NCBI GenBank assembly: GCA_018806915.1
Contig: JAGKQI010000005.1
Coordinates: forward strand, 62,001 to 126,000
DNA from: Phytophthora colocasiae
Lineage: Eukaryota; Oomycota; Peronosporomycetes; Peronosporales; Peronosporaceae
DNA length: 64,000 nucleotides
Direction of reading: 5' to 3'
Made by a program: the position numbers and the translations under genes. The notes below the pieces were generated by a model that was given only the letters and a program-made list of their open reading frames with translations, did not search any database and was not told the DNA's origin. Below are positions 63,656 through 64,000 of this stretch, in pieces; the stretch's first letter is position 1, and the number at the start of each line of letters is the position of its first letter.

Positions 63656-64000
63656 TGTAACGGGGTTACACGCCTTGGCTACAATAGGTGTGGTATACAC
63701 CATCCAGGTCACAAGTCACAGATCTGTGTACGACACATAGTGTTTCTCACACGTCACATATGTAGCCAGTTGCTGGCTGTTAGCTCAGAGCCACACATTG
63801 CATTTGATTAGGATTTAGTATGTTAGATACTAAATCCGTTACATTCAGGATTAGGGCAATAAAATAAATAAAAATCAGTTTGCATTTTACATAATTAGTG
63901 TTAGTTCCTTTATTATAGGGACACTGATTGTGAGAGTCCCGTATTTAGTGGACTACTTGGTTCTTGTATAGAACCGAAGGCTAGTGCCTTGCAAACAGGA
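63656..64000 (+). repeat. 3' LTR of the chromo-gypsy element (partial)
   Basis: 345 bases of the LTR are visible, beginning TGTAACGGGGTTACACGCC after a polypurine tract. Confidence 0.9.

Larger units (their letters stand above)
56185..64000 (+). mobile_element. Chromodomain Ty3/gypsy element with antisense ORF, 3' LTR cut by window end
   Basis: 5' LTR 56185-56596; primer-binding site tggtagcacttgtag at 56599-56613; gag, protease, RT/RNase H, integrase, chromodomain; then a long non-pol interval with a minus-strand ORF; polypurine tract ggtgggggaggg; 3' LTR from 63656, running past the window end (about 67 bases missing, by comparison). It is inserted in or beside the leader of the element at 55620. 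TSD cannot be checked because the right flank is outside. Confidence 0.9.

Noticed and set aside
1..64000. tRNA, rRNA, CRISPR arrays, prokaryotic operons
   Set aside because: None seen; tandem and inverted repeats present are LTRs, TIRs and hairpins.

Overview
The window is nuclear DNA of an oomycete, most likely a Phytophthora-like member of the Peronosporales. This rests on compact genes with short GT-AG introns (about 45-120 nt), secreted or GPI-type GH72 and GH114 enzymes with Ser/Thr-rich tails, HGGG-type zinc-finger repeats, a TKL-type LRR receptor kinase, and heavy loads of Ty3/gypsy, Ty1/copia and hAT elements. No rRNA, tRNA, CRISPR or prokaryotic operon structure was seen. Species cannot be fixed from the sequence alone.

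Layout. 1-5330 is a decayed minus-strand gypsy element fused to the 5' end of a copia element. 5372-12799 holds a tandem pair of GH114 genes: the first lacks its N-terminus; the second is split by a complete LTR element (6918-12259) with matching 5-bp target duplications. 12873-17291 is a head-to-head pair of GH72 glucanosyltransferases with almost identical cores. 17408-35923 is the gene-rich core: LRR receptor kinase, TBC (RabGAP) protein, a large PHD/ankyrin/HECT-like protein, mitochondrial carrier, PDZ-like myristoylated protein, MMAA-type GTPase, SHAQKYF Myb, a six-HMG-box protein and a DMT transporter. 36025-41970 is a complete gypsy element with two LTRs and a 5-bp TSD. 42722-50005 carries a bZIP factor, a FYVE-like/START protein, an AAAP amino-acid transporter and an unrecognised membrane protein. 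50293-56184 is a graveyard of hAT elements plus an HGGG-repeat pseudogene and a hairpin-rich LTR. 56185 to the window end is a chromodomain gypsy element with in-frame amber codons and, between integrase and 3' LTR, a 656-codon open reading frame on the opposite strand.

I rebuilt introns for six genes (LRR kinase, TBC protein, MMAA, HMG-box, DMT, AAAP) and the FYVE-START gene. In each case the exon lengths sum to a multiple of three with consensus splice sites, so these models are well supported although not tested against transcripts.

The genes do not form a single pathway. The strongest themes are cell-wall enzymes (GH72, GH114) lying next to repeats, and transposon insertion and recombination reshaping them. 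The best candidates for something undescribed are the antisense ORF of the chromo-gypsy element, the back-to-back hairpins of its neighbouring LTR, and the HECT-like protein without a catalytic cysteine.
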